A DNA stretch of 45,587 nt from Folioceros fuciformis. Lineage: Eukaryota; Anthocerotophyta; Anthocerotopsida; Anthocerotales. Positions within the stretch are counted from its first letter, which is position 1. Every line of letters starts with the position of its first letter. The notes below the pieces were generated by a model. The model was given only the letters and a program-made list of their open reading frames with translations, did not search any database and was not told the DNA's origin. The position numbers were made by a program, and so were the translations under genes. Shown here one piece after another: positions 1-10,015 of the stretch. The DNA is taken from assembly GCA_049999805.1 (NCBI GenBank), contig JBNGIO010004138.1:1-45587 (forward strand). Reading direction: 5' to 3'.

Positions 1-1913
1 GGTGGTCGTGGGTGGCATCCCAACTGAACTATTTTGTTGTGGGTGTTGTCACTTTCAGGCTTGACTTCCGTTGTTTACTTCTTCTTTTCCAATCCCTCCT
101 TTCTTCTCCCAGTGCTCCTACTAACACCAAGGGACTCTCACCATAGGATTGTTCGAATATCCATCCTCCCTTGAGTCGTTTTTGACCTACCAACATTTAC
201 CACTTATATTAGCTGGCTAGCTAGAATGTTTGCTTGCTTGCTACCTTAACTTACTCCGGTAGGGGCTCAGCTCTTGCAAACTCCTTACTAACAGTGATTT
301 TATGTTCTTCCTTGATACTAACATGTCTCAGGTAGGTTTAACCTAGCGCTTGTGGGCCCGTAGAACATCGTTTTAGAACTAACTGATAGATTAAAAGATC
401 CTCCTCTCATGAGAGCTGCATACTAGCTGCCATGGAAGTTGTTAAGGGAAATGCTGCAAGAGTGAAGATGATTGGCTAGAAGAACTGGTGGAGGAAGAGG
501 AGCCTCAGAGCCTCAAAAGTGTTGAATGGTGACTTGTTGCCAACGAGTCAATGATTAGCAAAATAAAAAATATCGTCAGCCGTGAGAGAATTAGTTGTTT
601 GTGAGGATGCAAACAATTGAGAAGGGAGGCATGTGGATCTTCAAATTTTGGGGCACTGGTTCAATTTGGTTAAAAAAGACTTGGATACGGCTTAATAGGG
701 TTTTCAAAAAAAAAAATCTTTTGGTCATTTTTTTTCTATTTTTCTTTTTTCCAATGAAGTTAATTTGCCTGGAAATAGTTGGCGTGGTTACTAGAGTGAT
801 TATAGGTTTGGTATAAGGCTTAAGGAAACTTAGCTTTGGTGTTGGATCGTAGATTTAGCTTAGTCTTAGGTTCTGGTATGGGTTTGGTCAAACCTTCAAG
901 GAAAGAGATGCATTTCTAAAAAGTAGGAAGTAGAAAGCCAAAACTCTAAGAACTCTAAGAATGCCAAACCTTACAAATGAAGACGAAAACACCAACCTTA
1001 AGAACTAGAAAGATGAAAGTACATAAAAACATACATCTAATTTTTGAAAATAATAATAAAATATAGTACGTCTAAAATGCCAACTTAAGGAATCGGAAAG
1101 ATTGAACACAGAACTGAGGAGACAACCACAAAGATGAAACACCAAACGCATAGGTAGAAAGGAGATAAGAAGTCCAAACAAAATATAAAGAAATTCAAAA
1201 CATAAAGACAAAAGATGTACAAAAAATTAGAACTACAAAGTGACTAATAACAATTATATGACCCAACAATTATTCCTACACAACCATAAACAAGTTGTGC
1301 ATTAGGGTTGATGAAACTCAATTGAGAGATCATTAAAGATTCTAATAAAAAAAATGAATAAATGAGGGTTGAACAAGTGAAAGGAGAATTCAAATCTATT
1401 AAGATCGAAGTATTTTAAATTATGAAAAAATTAGAGTCTTAGGATCCCACATGATTCCAAGTTGTTTACTTGTTCCACAAAATTGGAATTTCATGTTTCC
1501 CATGTATGGTTTCAATTTTTTGCTTCTTTAATGAGCTTATGTCATCTAGCTTACCCTTCCTAATCCAGGGGTTCTATGAAAAGAAAAAAGAAAAGAAACT
1601 CATTAAATAAAATTTTATGATTAATTAAAAATTATATTCTAAAATTGAATAGATATATAATCTTAAATAAAATGTTCCCAAATATATGCCTTATAACCCT
1701 TCTCATGCCTTCTCAACAAATACTTTAGGGTTTGAATTGTTCTAATCTTGCTTATATGATACACACATAAAAATATATCATTTTACCAAAACCAGGTTTC
1801 ATAGATATATTTGTATTACATAAGGGTACACAAAGAACCTAAACAAATACGAAGAGAATAATGCACCCAAAGATGAAGAGAAACATAACACACTAATTTG
1901 TGAGCAAGGGTTC
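1..1913. other. AT-rich intergenic DNA, no gene supported
   Basis: I see no coding region here. Short open frames near 600-800 and 1000-1200 are low complexity and match no family I know. The only structure I can support is a dispersed repeat arm at about 895-1002, listed separately. The last few hundred bases are the presumed promoter and 5' leader of the F-box gene; no clear TATA box could be assigned. Confidence 0.6.
895..1002 (+). repeat. Dispersed repeat, inverted relative to a copy near 39.1-39.2 kb
   Basis: This stretch aligns closely with the reverse complement of 39100-39220. Both share GGAAAGAGAT near one end, AGTAGGAAGTA followed by AAAGCCAAAA in the middle, and CCAACCTTAAGAA at the other end, with small indels between. 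Similarity fades outside the block on both sides. No coding capacity is visible. It is probably a fragment of a low-copy or degenerate transposable-element family; the family was not recognised. Confidence 0.6.
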
Positions 1914-3149
1914 ATGAATATGAGGCAACCATGGATATGTAATAATATGTTTTCCATTACTCGGAATGAAAATGCTGAATGTACAAGTGTTGAAAATTTA
2001 CCACGCGTGGGCCATGTTTTTGAATCCGGACAAACTATAGAAATGCAAAGTGTGAGTCCATGGGAGAAGTTAAATGAAGACTTAGTGGAAAGGATTTTAG
2101 TTTACTTACCCTTGTCCCAAATATTCCAATCCCAAATGGTATGCAAGAAATGGTGCTCTATTATATCTCAAAGGTCATTCTTAAAACTACGTGCTCAAAT
2201 GTTTGCAAGGCCTATAACCTACTTTCCTTTGTTCATTTCTTTCAATCCTACTCGAGAATGTTTTGCCCACAATTTTGTGGGCAATGTGTGGGAAAAACTA
2301 CCAGCTCTTTCTTTCTTACCTCCCTACATAACTGGACCTGTGAAAGGTGCTGGGTGCTTCCTATGCTTTTATTACCATTCAGAACCTCTAGGACTCATAA
2401 CTCATGTGGTGTGTAATCCCTTCACCAAGAGGTGGAAAACGCTACCACATATGAAACATAAACGAGTTCGTCCCTTGCTGAATCACATGGTCATAGTGGA
2501 CAAAACAACAAAGGCTTACAAGATTGTTGTGGCTGATGACGATCATTGTTTTGTTACACCTTCTCAAGATAAGGTTTTTATGACCACCGAGGTGTATGAT
2601 TCCACATTAAGCTCATGGTGCGTTACTAGTCGAGTTCCTCTGAAGCTTGATAGTAGTGGCACAAGCGCGTTTTGTAATGGGCTGATATATTCTGTAGCTA
2701 CCGATGATGATTCGAAAAACCAACTGGGTATTATTTCCTACAACGTAGCAGAAGAAAAATGGAATGGTGTTCCTCTTAGATTGTCTGATAATTTTTGCAT
2801 CACTGACCTTGTAGAGTGTAATGGATATGTGATTGTGGTGGCAGAACTATTCAGGCACGGTCTGTTTGTTAGTGTCAATATATTCAAACATGAACCAACC
2901 ACACAAAGTTTTCTTCACTTAGCAGCAGTTCCTGATAACCTTTTCATTCTCTGTCTGAAAAATGGATTTTTTTGTGTAGGACATGATGATCTTCTTTGTT
3001 TCATAAGTTACACTAGTTTGATAGTTCTTGTTTTCAATATCACATTGACTTCTTGGAGTACCTTGTGTTCCTGCCCATTTGCACATGCTGAGAATGTTTA
3101 CAGAGTAGCAACGTTTCCATTACAACCTCATCTTGATCAAATTGTGTGA
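1914..3149 (+). CDS. F-box protein with beta-propeller (kelch/F-box-associated) C-terminal half
   Basis: A single uninterrupted frame encodes 411 residues. The F-box lies at about residues 49-91 (PWEKLNEDLVERILVYLPLS, then MVCKKWCSII), the SKP1-binding module of SCF ubiquitin ligases. The rest looks like an F-box-associated propeller, with blade-like motifs such as VWEKLPAL, NPFTKRWKTLPHM and YNVAEEKWNGVPL. By family knowledge it would be a substrate receptor that recruits targets to CUL1-SKP1; its substrate is unknown. The start is the first ATG of the frame, with a second ATG two codons later. Lack of introns and the domain order fit the large F-box/kelch families of mosses and lycophytes. 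An AATAAA lies 67 bases past the stop. Calling the C-terminal half kelch rather than a generic propeller is uncertain. Confidence 0.88.
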   Translation: MNMRQPWICNNMFSITRNENAECTSVENLPRVGHVFESGQTIEMQSVSPWEKLNEDLVERILVYLPLSQIFQSQMVCKKWCSIISQRSFLKLRAQMFARPITYFPLFISFNPTRECFAHNFVGNVWEKLPALSFLPPYITGPVKGAGCFLCFYYHSEPLGLITHVVCNPFTKRWKTLPHMKHKRVRPLLNHMVIVDKTTKAYKIVVADDDHCFVTPSQDKVFMTTEVYDSTLSSWCVTSRVPLKLDSSGTSAFCNGLIYSVATDDDSKNQLGIISYNVAEEKWNGVPLRLSDNFCITDLVECNGYVIVVAELFRHGLFVSVNIFKHEPTTQSFLHLAAVPDNLFILCLKNGFFCVGHDDLLCFISYTSLIVLVFNITLTSWSTLCSCPFAHAENVYRVATFPLQPHLDQIV

Positions 3150-3900
3150 GATCAAAACACTTAGACTGCGGGGGGGACAGACAATACAAAACAAAAAGAC
3201 AGACTTTTTGTATATTAATAAAAGAAATGCACAGATGTACTAGTCGTTCTCTTCCCCTTCCCTTCCTGTTCCCCCTTCTCGCGCAGCGACGCGACAAGAG
3301 GGGATTAGGATGTGGCTGTTTTGGCTTGATGTGTGTTACAAGATTTCTAAGAAACACATCACGCCCTGAGGGTTGTTGGTTGGCAACAAAACATGTCAAA
3401 CCTCGGCTTGGTTGTGTTCAGATAATGCGACACACTGAACTCCTCCACAGCCATTGATGTAACTGATTGTATAGACCCATGGTGGATGAAGGGCAGCTGC
3501 ATTTTTGCAGGCCTGACAGACGGGCTTTCATCCTTGGGTGCAGGCTTAGCAGGGCATGACTATGGAGAGGGTGCCAGGCAGGTGGCAAGCATCCCAAGGA
3601 GTGGGTGCTGAAGGGGATGATGCTGCGTCTGCTTCCAACGTGACCCACCTGTCCTATGACGTTGATCACCGCCAATCCAAGACGCCAAGACCTGATTCTA
3701 AGTACATTCGCCACCTCTCTAAGCATGGCTGGCTGGCCTTTGTTGTTGGTACACGGTGATGGTCATCCTGGCCGCTGCTTGAAGCTGGGTCGCTGTATTG
3801 TCTTCTGTGTAACAGTAGATGAGATGTCGGGTGGGGTTTCAGGTGGCCGACGCTGAATGATGACGACAGCGGCACCAATTGCCTGGCGAACGGATTGGAG
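3150..3900. other. 3' flank of F-box gene and 5' leader of the next gene
   Basis: Apart from the AATAAA at 3217, no feature is firm. A 67-codon open frame from the ATG at 3556 is short and recognisable as nothing. The frame of the downstream gene is open back to a stop at 3820-3822 without another ATG, so an upstream coding exon joining between 3823 and 3900 cannot be excluded. Confidence 0.4.
3217..3222 (+). promoter_or_regulatory. Candidate polyadenylation signal of the F-box gene
   Basis: A canonical AATAAA lies 67 bases downstream of the TGA stop of the F-box gene, within an A/T-rich stretch. Position and match fit a near-upstream element; use is inferred. Confidence 0.45.
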
Positions 3901-6551
3901 ATGACAGTTCTGTCCAACCTACCGGGGCCAGACTATGCGCTATGTGTGGAGCCGTTTGTGCCCTTCGAGTTGCTCCCCCGCGAGGGACTGAATCAGCGGC
4001 TCAAGGATGCCGTGGAACGTGCTGAACATCGCCAAGTATCCACATCTGCAGGCCCTGTCCCCGCAGAGCACGCGCCTGCAAACACGGGCCCTCGCAGCTC
4101 CATCAAGAAGAAAAGGAGGCGGGTTTCCCTGCAGGCAGCGTTCGGAGGAAGCAGGAACGTGTGGGAGGGCATTTCTGCTGCTAACAGGGAGCGGAGGCGG
4201 CCGTCCGACCTGGTGGCATCGCCTGCCCCGCTTCTATGTGCTGGAAAGACGGGTCCCGGCTCGGGACCTGCAGCCGCCGACAAGGAAAGGAAACTTGGCG
4301 GATGCGGAATCGGAATGGCATCCGGAGACGCGCCGGCTCCCTTCCGTGCTTCCAAGCCCAACTTTCTGTCAGACGACAGCGACAGCGACAGCGACAGCGA
4401 CTCCTCCTGCTTCTCCGACGGGGCTGCCTCCTCGGAGGAGTCCAAGCTGCAGGAAGACTTCCACCGGAAATTTCACCAGGAGCTGAGCCGCACGCTGGAG
4501 TTCGAGCAGCACGGCGGGCACAAGGGGAGGTGCATCAAAGTCCCCGAGCTGAAGCCGAAACGCAAGGCTTGTCTCCCGCACTGGCACTGCAGCAACAGCA
4601 TCAGAGTCACCAGTGACCGGATGAGCCTGGGCCTCCCTCCAGAGCCGATGCTTCCGCTCCACCTCCCCCTCGACGGAGTTCGTTTGGGCGGGGCGCCTCT
4701 GACTGGAAACGACTCCATTCCCCCTGGNNNNNNNNNNNNNNNNNNNNNNNNNNNNNNNNNNNNNNNNNNNNNNNNNNNNNNNNNNNNNNNNNNNNNNNNN
4801 NNNNNNNNNNNNNNNNNNNNNNNNNNNACCTTAAACCGATGCTGCCCAGGGAAGCTGTGCAGCGGCCCCCTGCAGATCACCACGGCCACGGGGGTGGAGC
4901 GGGAGCGGGGACTCGGAAGGCACCCCCAGCAACGGGTCCGCAGGGAAGACTGTCCCCATGGCCAGCCCACCGGCCCATGAAGGTGCCCCAGACTCCCCCT
5001 GCGCTTCCGGCTGCACCAGGAGGATGGGTACAGCAGAGCGGTCCGGAGTCGAGAGCAAGCTCCCGAGCGAGCTCTCGCGCAGCGTCTCCCGCTCCTGTCC
5101 AAGAGGCGAGGGAGATCCGGATAGGCCCTTGGAACAGCTTGTCGCCGAGGACCGATCTGCTGGGCTGCGCGGCGCCCGGCGGTGCTGGAAATGTTGGAAA
5201 TGGATCCGGAAAGGAGCAGTGTGGCGCCTTCTGTTTCAACATCCCGCTGCCCGGGGAGCGGTCTCTGCTGGTAAGGGCTGAGACGGGTCCCAAACAGGTG
5301 CATATATCGGTCTCGTTGCAGGATGTGAGCGGAGAGTTGGACGGGACGTTGCTGGCAGAACGAGACCGGGTTTGCGATCAGCAGCGGCATGGGGAGCAAA
5401 ATAGTCAGGCCCAGTTCTCGACACCGTCCTGTAAGAACTGGACGGCAAGGAAGCGTAGCGTGTCTTGGAGCTGTCCTGAGATTCTAGGCCCCGGTGTGGC
5501 GCCTTCTGCTACCAGGCCACCTCCTCCTGCACGGTCGCGAGGAGTGCCTGTGAGTGGGCCCAGAGCGGCGTCTCCTGCATCATGGAATCTGCCGCTGCAA
5601 GGTCCGGTGAGGCGAGAGCCGTCTCCTGTCTCATGGAACATATCAGTACAGGGCGGAGCAGCAGCGAGGACACCTTCTCCACCATGTGACCGTCCAGACT
5701 GCGGACAGCAAGCGGAAGGGGATCATGGCCATGCCGATGTCACCACACCCCTCCAGGCATTGACCCCGGTGGCTTGCCCAAGCGCAATACCGGCGCAAGA
5801 TCTGGCATACCAGCATCTTGAAGCAGTGGTAGTGGAATCCAGCGACGGCAGCGAGCATACCGTGCTGCTAGAACCTAGCAATGACAGGGAGCCTACGGTG
5901 CTGCTAGAACGTAGCGATGAGAGGGAGCTTACCGTGCTGCTAAAGCCTGGGGATGGCGGGGAGCCTTCTCCTCCAAAGCCGTTGCACCTGTCCGAGCAGC
6001 ATCTGGCAGCAGTATCTTCACTGCATGAAGGCATGGCCGGGCTTGTGTCCTGCCGAAACATCCAAGTGCAGCCGGGTGTGATACGGGACATCCTGGACTG
6101 CCAAAACGCAGCTAGTTTCCAAGAGGTGAAGGCGGTGGATGTAGCAGTAGTGGCAGTGGCCCGGTGTGAGCAGGATGATCACAAGAGAAGGACGTCGGAT
6201 TTGAAGTTCTCCAAGTCCAATCACAATTTCTTGGAGAAACTGGCAAGAAAGGCAGGGTCAGGGGATCCCCACTGTGTGCGGGCCTTGAAACCGTTCCAAG
6301 AAGAGGCGGGGAAGGAAAACGAGTGCGGGGAATGTGAGCCCCAGAAGTGTAGCAGGAGGTGTTGCAGGATGGGAGCGAGTCAGAGTCATCGCATCCTCGT
6401 TGGCGCGCAAAAGGAACTACCAAAGGCACAGGTTTCTGCTCACTCCCAGACGGAGAACGGTATTCCGTTGGATGGCGGTAAAACACATTGGCTTTCGCTT
6501 TTCAAACGAGCAATTCGCCAGAAGTCGAAGGAGTTCAACGCCTATGTGTGA
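3901..6551 (+). CDS. Unknown GC-rich, disordered protein interrupted by an assembly gap
   Basis: Two long open frames flank the gap: 3901-4727 (275 complete codons) and 4830-6551 (573 codons to TGA). The right frame is open into the gap with no start of its own, so I treat them as one gene. They are in different frames across the 100 Ns, as expected if the gap size is nominal. The protein is unrecognised. Visible features are a basic stretch (KKKRRR, about residue 64), an acidic Asp-Ser run (about 159-170) of the CK2-site kind, Ser-Arg-Ala runs just right of the gap, two copies of SPxSWN(L/I)xxQG, a 12-residue repeat near 5841-5965, and a basic C-terminus ending FNAYV. There is no signal peptide or membrane segment. 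Composition suggests a mostly disordered, perhaps nuclear protein. I chose ATG 3901; the frame extends upstream without another ATG. Function is unknown. Confidence 0.55.
4375..4401 (+). repeat. (GACAGC)n microsatellite encoding Asp-Ser repeats
   Basis: Hexanucleotide units alternate Asp and Ser codons in frame, giving an acidic serine run. It continues with further Asp/Ser/Glu on both sides and is likely to vary in length. Confidence 0.8.
4728..4827. other. Assembly gap, 100 N
   Basis: Exactly 100 Ns, the usual placeholder for a gap of unknown size. It falls within the unknown GC-rich gene. For the left and right frames to be continuous without an intron, the true gap would need a length equal to 2 modulo 3 (for example 101). 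Confidence 0.99.
5841..5965 (+). repeat. 36-bp tandem repeat encoding a 12-residue unit
   Basis: The core GTGCTGCTA recurs every 36 bases (about 5862, 5898 and 5934), giving three units and a partial fourth. Each encodes roughly SxDxExTVLLEP. The period is a multiple of three, so the frame is kept. The acidic/aliphatic unit could form a short amphipathic segment; its function is unknown. Confidence 0.8.
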
Positions 6552-8058
6552 GGGAGGCAGGACTGGACTGTCTTTGCCTCGATGGCAGTGACAAATAGTT
6601 TAGTCATATCCGCGCTATGACGTTGTTGCCCACCTGAACACACTTGTCCAAACCGAAACCAACATGTCAATCCTGCGCAATGGTGGAAATATGGAAAGGA
6701 AGGGCATAGCAACTTGACCATTGCAATCTATGCCCTCCATTGTGTTGCTACCACTCTTTGTTTGTCCTTCTTGCTTTGCTTTGCTACCAAATCCTTGTCC
6801 TTCTTGCTTGCCTTTGTGTCTCTATTGATTACTATGCTATAACACATGTGCAAAGGCCTTTGTCTCAATTACAAGTGACGAATTTCTATGAACTTATATG
6901 GACATCCTTACCTTTCACATATGTTTGTGTAGAAATCTATGAAATCCCTAATCCCTACTAATCATAACTATAATTAACTATCACTTAATCTCCACAAAAT
7001 ATTATGCTAAGATTCTTAGAGAGTTGAGATGCTACAGAATCATTCGGTTTTGTTTTTTTTAGAAGAAATCCTCGAGTGGAGTTGTTAAGGAATCACTTGA
7101 TCAATTCCAGCAATTGCGAGTTTACTTACATGTGATATAGATATCTTTTAAACATATAACATGTATATTTCACATAATATGGAAGTCTTTGCTTTAAGGT
7201 TTGTAGTGATATTGCTCATAGCTTTTGCTGTCAGTATTCAATATGTCACAGCAAGGAGAAAATATTTGTTCACCCCACTTTTTTTTTTTCCTATGAGAAT
7301 ATGGTTGGTAAGTAGGTCTTTTGTTGTTCCACGTCATCACAGTAAATAGTTTTTGAGAATGATGTTCAAAAGGGGCTAACACCTTTTGACCTTGCCGGAT
7401 TGTTCCTTCAATCAATCTTTGGAGTAGATGTGATTTTTCATATTATAAAATATATTTTAATATTATATTTTTGAAATTAATCTAACTTTGATAATTAGTA
7501 GTGACCCAATAGAAATCACCTACACTTGTTGCATCAAAGGATAATGCTAGATGATATTTGGCAATGAATAGGCAATCGAAAATATCACATGTGTTTGAAG
7601 ACAAGAAAGAAGGTGTGTATGTATTAAATTTTAATTTATTCTATATTAATAATAAATATTAAAAGTTCTCATCAATTGGATGATATTACCTAGGACAGCG
7701 GAAGAGTTACTACCAATGATGGTTAATAGGCAGATAGCCAAGAAAACTCTATCTTCACATACTCACTTGGCCACCCGACAAAAATTGATCTCCAGAATCA
7801 CCGCTCGGACCACAGCGTAAGGATCGATGGCAAGAAATTCCATCCATTATTTCCTAGGATGCCAGTCTTCCCGGTCGACGCTTAACATCATATTATGCCT
7901 TGAAGGATAGGGTTCTGCATCTTCCACCTGAATGATCCGCTGAAGACAAGTTCACAGCAACGTGAATGTCAAACATCTTCATGTGATACCCTATTGAATT
8001 TGCTTGAATCGGATGACGGGTGCAGGCCGAATGCTGCGTTGCTTTGATAAGATGCTTG
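6552..8058. other. Intergenic DNA between convergent genes
   Basis: AT-rich and without a supported gene. Small frames at 6740-6961 and 7161-7349 look like translated noncoding sequence (Cys/Leu/Phe-rich, no homology I recognise). It separates the ends of two convergent genes. I see no AATAAA close behind either stop. Confidence 0.55.
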
Positions 8059-9351
8059 TTAGACAGCTTCAAAAATCATGACTCCATTGGTGATGTCGGT
8101 TTTGTGGTGTGCAAACTCCCTGGCCTTCTCGTAAGCTTTAGGCCAAGGCTGCTTCCTTTCTTTGTCCTTGTGAGCCCCACCCCATGCACTCTTGTATGTG
8201 GACGGATTGATGTCAAACTGGTCAGGCCTTCCCCCGCCAGGTGCAGGTGCAGGTGCAGGTGCAGGTGCAGGTGTCGGTGCCGGTGCCGGTGCCGGTGCGG
8301 AGGCAGGTGGAGACGCAGGCTTTGAGGATGCACAGGAGGTGGCAGGCTTGCAGGAAGTTGGAGGAGAGGCTGCCTTTGGAGATGATGCACACGAGGTTTC
8401 AGGCTTGGAGGAGGCCGGAGGAGAGGCTGGCTTCGAGGATGCACAGGAGGTTTCGGGCTTAGAGGAAGCCGGAGGGGAGGCTGGCTTCGAAGATGCACAG
8501 GAGGTCTCAGCCTTGGAGGAGGCCGGAGGAGAGGCTGGCTTGGAGGTTGGGGGAGTGGCAGGGTTGGAGCACGCAGGAGGAGAAGCAGGTTTTGAGGATG
8601 CACAGGATGAATCAGGCTTGGAGGAAGGGGTAGGAGCGGGAGTCTTGGAGCCTGCAGGAGGAGATGCTGGCTTGGATGAGGGACAGGAGGAGGCAGGAGG
8701 GGAGCTAGGGTTTGGGGGAGAGTCAGGTTTCTTGGCTGGGCATGCGGGAGGGGAGGCAGGCTTGGAGGATGCGCATGGAGGAGATGCAGGTTTAGGAGAG
8801 CTTGTTACCGTCTTGGACTGCAGGACATTGTCAGGCTTGGGTTGAGGGTCTCCCAGGGCCTCCGGATGGGCAAACACATGCGGGGTAAGCTCCTTGACGC
8901 CGGGCTCCGGCACGGAGCGTGTGGTGAATTTGGAGGCCGTGGTGTAGGGCTTCTCGCCCACATGCGTACTCAGGCGCAGCGGCTTGGTGTACGACTTCTC
9001 CTTCTCTGGCTTGGTGGTTTCCTTGAGGATGGGCGCCGCGTACGTCCTGGTGTCCGTCGGCTTGGCCGGCTTCCGGGCCGCCTGCAGCGCGTAGTCCGTC
9101 TTGGTGGTGTGGTCGATGGCGTGCACAGGCCACTCGTATGGCGTGTAGTCGTAGGGGTTGATAGGAGGCCTGCCCTCGTCGTAGGGCGGAGGCTTCCCGG
9201 AGTGAGCTGGTGGAGGCGGGTGCAGCGCCAGGGTCACATCCGTGGATTTGCGCCCCCACCATAGTTGATCCCAATGCGGATCGAAGTTGGGGTTGTCTGT
9301 CCACATGGATTTCCTGCGCGCCCCCTGCGGCTTCCTCCCCCTCGACGCCAT
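8059..9351 (-). CDS. Pro/Ser/Lys-rich repeat protein, candidate axoneme/microtubule-associated protein
   Basis: The frame gives 430 residues from the ATG at 9351. It continues upstream to 9543, but that extension looks like leader sequence, and MASRGRKPQG is a more natural start. Residues 1-170 are Tyr/Trp/Pro-rich (NPNFDPHWDQLWWGRKS, PYDYTPYEWP, TTKTDYALQ). Residues 175-372 are tandem repeats built on SSKPASPPASSKPETSCA. An Ala-Pro run follows, then a conserved-looking tail with INPSTYKSAWGG and PWPKAYEKAREFAHH. There is no signal peptide or membrane segment. Short Thr-x-Lys-x-aromatic motifs separated by Pro-rich linkers recall microtubule-binding repeats of ciliary SAXO-type proteins. With seed-free plants making flagellate sperm, an axonemal role is possible. 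That is inference from motif style only; a cell-wall Pro-rich protein is unlikely without a secretion signal. Confidence 0.6.
   Translation of the reverse strand: MASRGRKPQGARRKSMWTDNPNFDPHWDQLWWGRKSTDVTLALHPPPPAHSGKPPPYDEGRPPINPYDYTPYEWPVHAIDHTTKTDYALQAARKPAKPTDTRTYAAPILKETTKPEKEKSYTKPLRLSTHVGEKPYTTASKFTTRSVPEPGVKELTPHVFAHPEALGDPQPKPDNVLQSKTVTSSPKPASPPCASSKPASPPACPAKKPDSPPNPSSPPASSCPSSKPASPPAGSKTPAPTPSSKPDSSCASSKPASPPACSNPATPPTSKPASPPASSKAETSCASSKPASPPASSKPETSCASSKPASPPASSKPETSCASSPKAASPPTSCKPATSCASSKPASPPASAPAPAPAPTPAPAPAPAPAPGGGRPDQFDINPSTYKSAWGGAHKDKERKQPWPKAYEKAREFAHHKTDITNGVMIFEAV
8238..8300. repeat. (GGTGCA/GGTGCC)n hexanucleotide repeat
   Basis: About ten six-base units in frame with the minus-strand gene, encoding Ala-Pro dipeptides. 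The first half is GGTGCA and the second GGTGCC, which suggests two separate expansions. Confidence 0.85.
8310..8590. repeat. 54-bp coding tandem repeat
   Basis: The segment GGCTGGCTTCGAGGATGCAC recurs 54 bases further on (8425 and 8479), with decayed copies on both sides. Each unit codes for 18 residues. Units differ by a few substitutions and by shorter 27-30-base half-units. It forms the central repeat domain of the minus-strand protein. Confidence 0.8.
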
Positions 9352-9820
9352 CCTGCAAGTCACCACCACACCAATTTTCCAGCAGCATGGAGATGGCGCC
9401 GCACGTCCAGTGCTGTGCACTGGATCCCAACACCGATACGGGAGTTGGTGGGTGAAACGGCGGGTCCAGCTGGACGTTCCTTTGATGATCTCCCACCTCT
9501 TCTGCTGCCACGTGGCTTGCAGATAGCCACCTCGTCCTACCATGCAGCACCATCATACATACCGTCTACGTACTGTACGTGTCAACCTACAAGTGTGCTA
9601 CATGTGTATTGTATCCCACATCGTCGTAGAGGGTGGCCAGGTGGCCTTCTCTGAAGACCCTACGGTGGGTATAACGGCTCCCGGCCTTTTCTGCGACAGG
9701 GGTAGGGTTTGGGGCGGAGGACTTGTCGGCTCGGTCCGACTTGAACAAGGGCCGTCTTCAGGAATGTTTGATGCGTTTCCAGGCCTCTGGTCGGTCGACT
9801 ACCGGCTTCCGTTCAAGCTC

Positions 9821-10015
9821 ATAGCTTTCGGTTGTGGCGTCGCGTTTGAATGGGACACCCATGGCTTTCTGTTGTGGCATCGTGTTTGAACGGGATACCC
9901 ATAGCTTTCTGCCGAGGCGTTGCGCAAGAGCGGGGTTCCCATAGCGTTATACTGCGGCGCTGCGCCAGAGCGTGATTCCCATGGCGTTGTACTGCGGCGC
10001 TGCGCCAGAGCGGGA
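9821..10015 (+). repeat. 40-bp tandem repeat array, about five copies
   Basis: Units are strictly 40 bases apart: CGCGTTTGAA at 9841 against CGTGTTTGAA at 9881, then TGCGCAAGAG at 9921, TGCGCCAGAG at 9961 and again at 10001. Each unit has a CCCATRGC core and a TGYGGCGY-like end. The two last full units are most alike, so the array seems to grow toward its 3' end. Confidence 0.85.

Noticed and set aside
5271-5322. Possible intron (GTAAGG...TTGCAG) in the unknown GC-rich gene
   Set aside because: At 52 bases it is shorter than any intron in the BEACH gene, and removing it would break a frame that is otherwise open.
4473-5399. Long minus-strand open frame across the N gap
   Set aside because: It is antisense to the better-supported plus-strand frames, arises from GC-rich sequence that lacks stops, and is carried across unknown bases.
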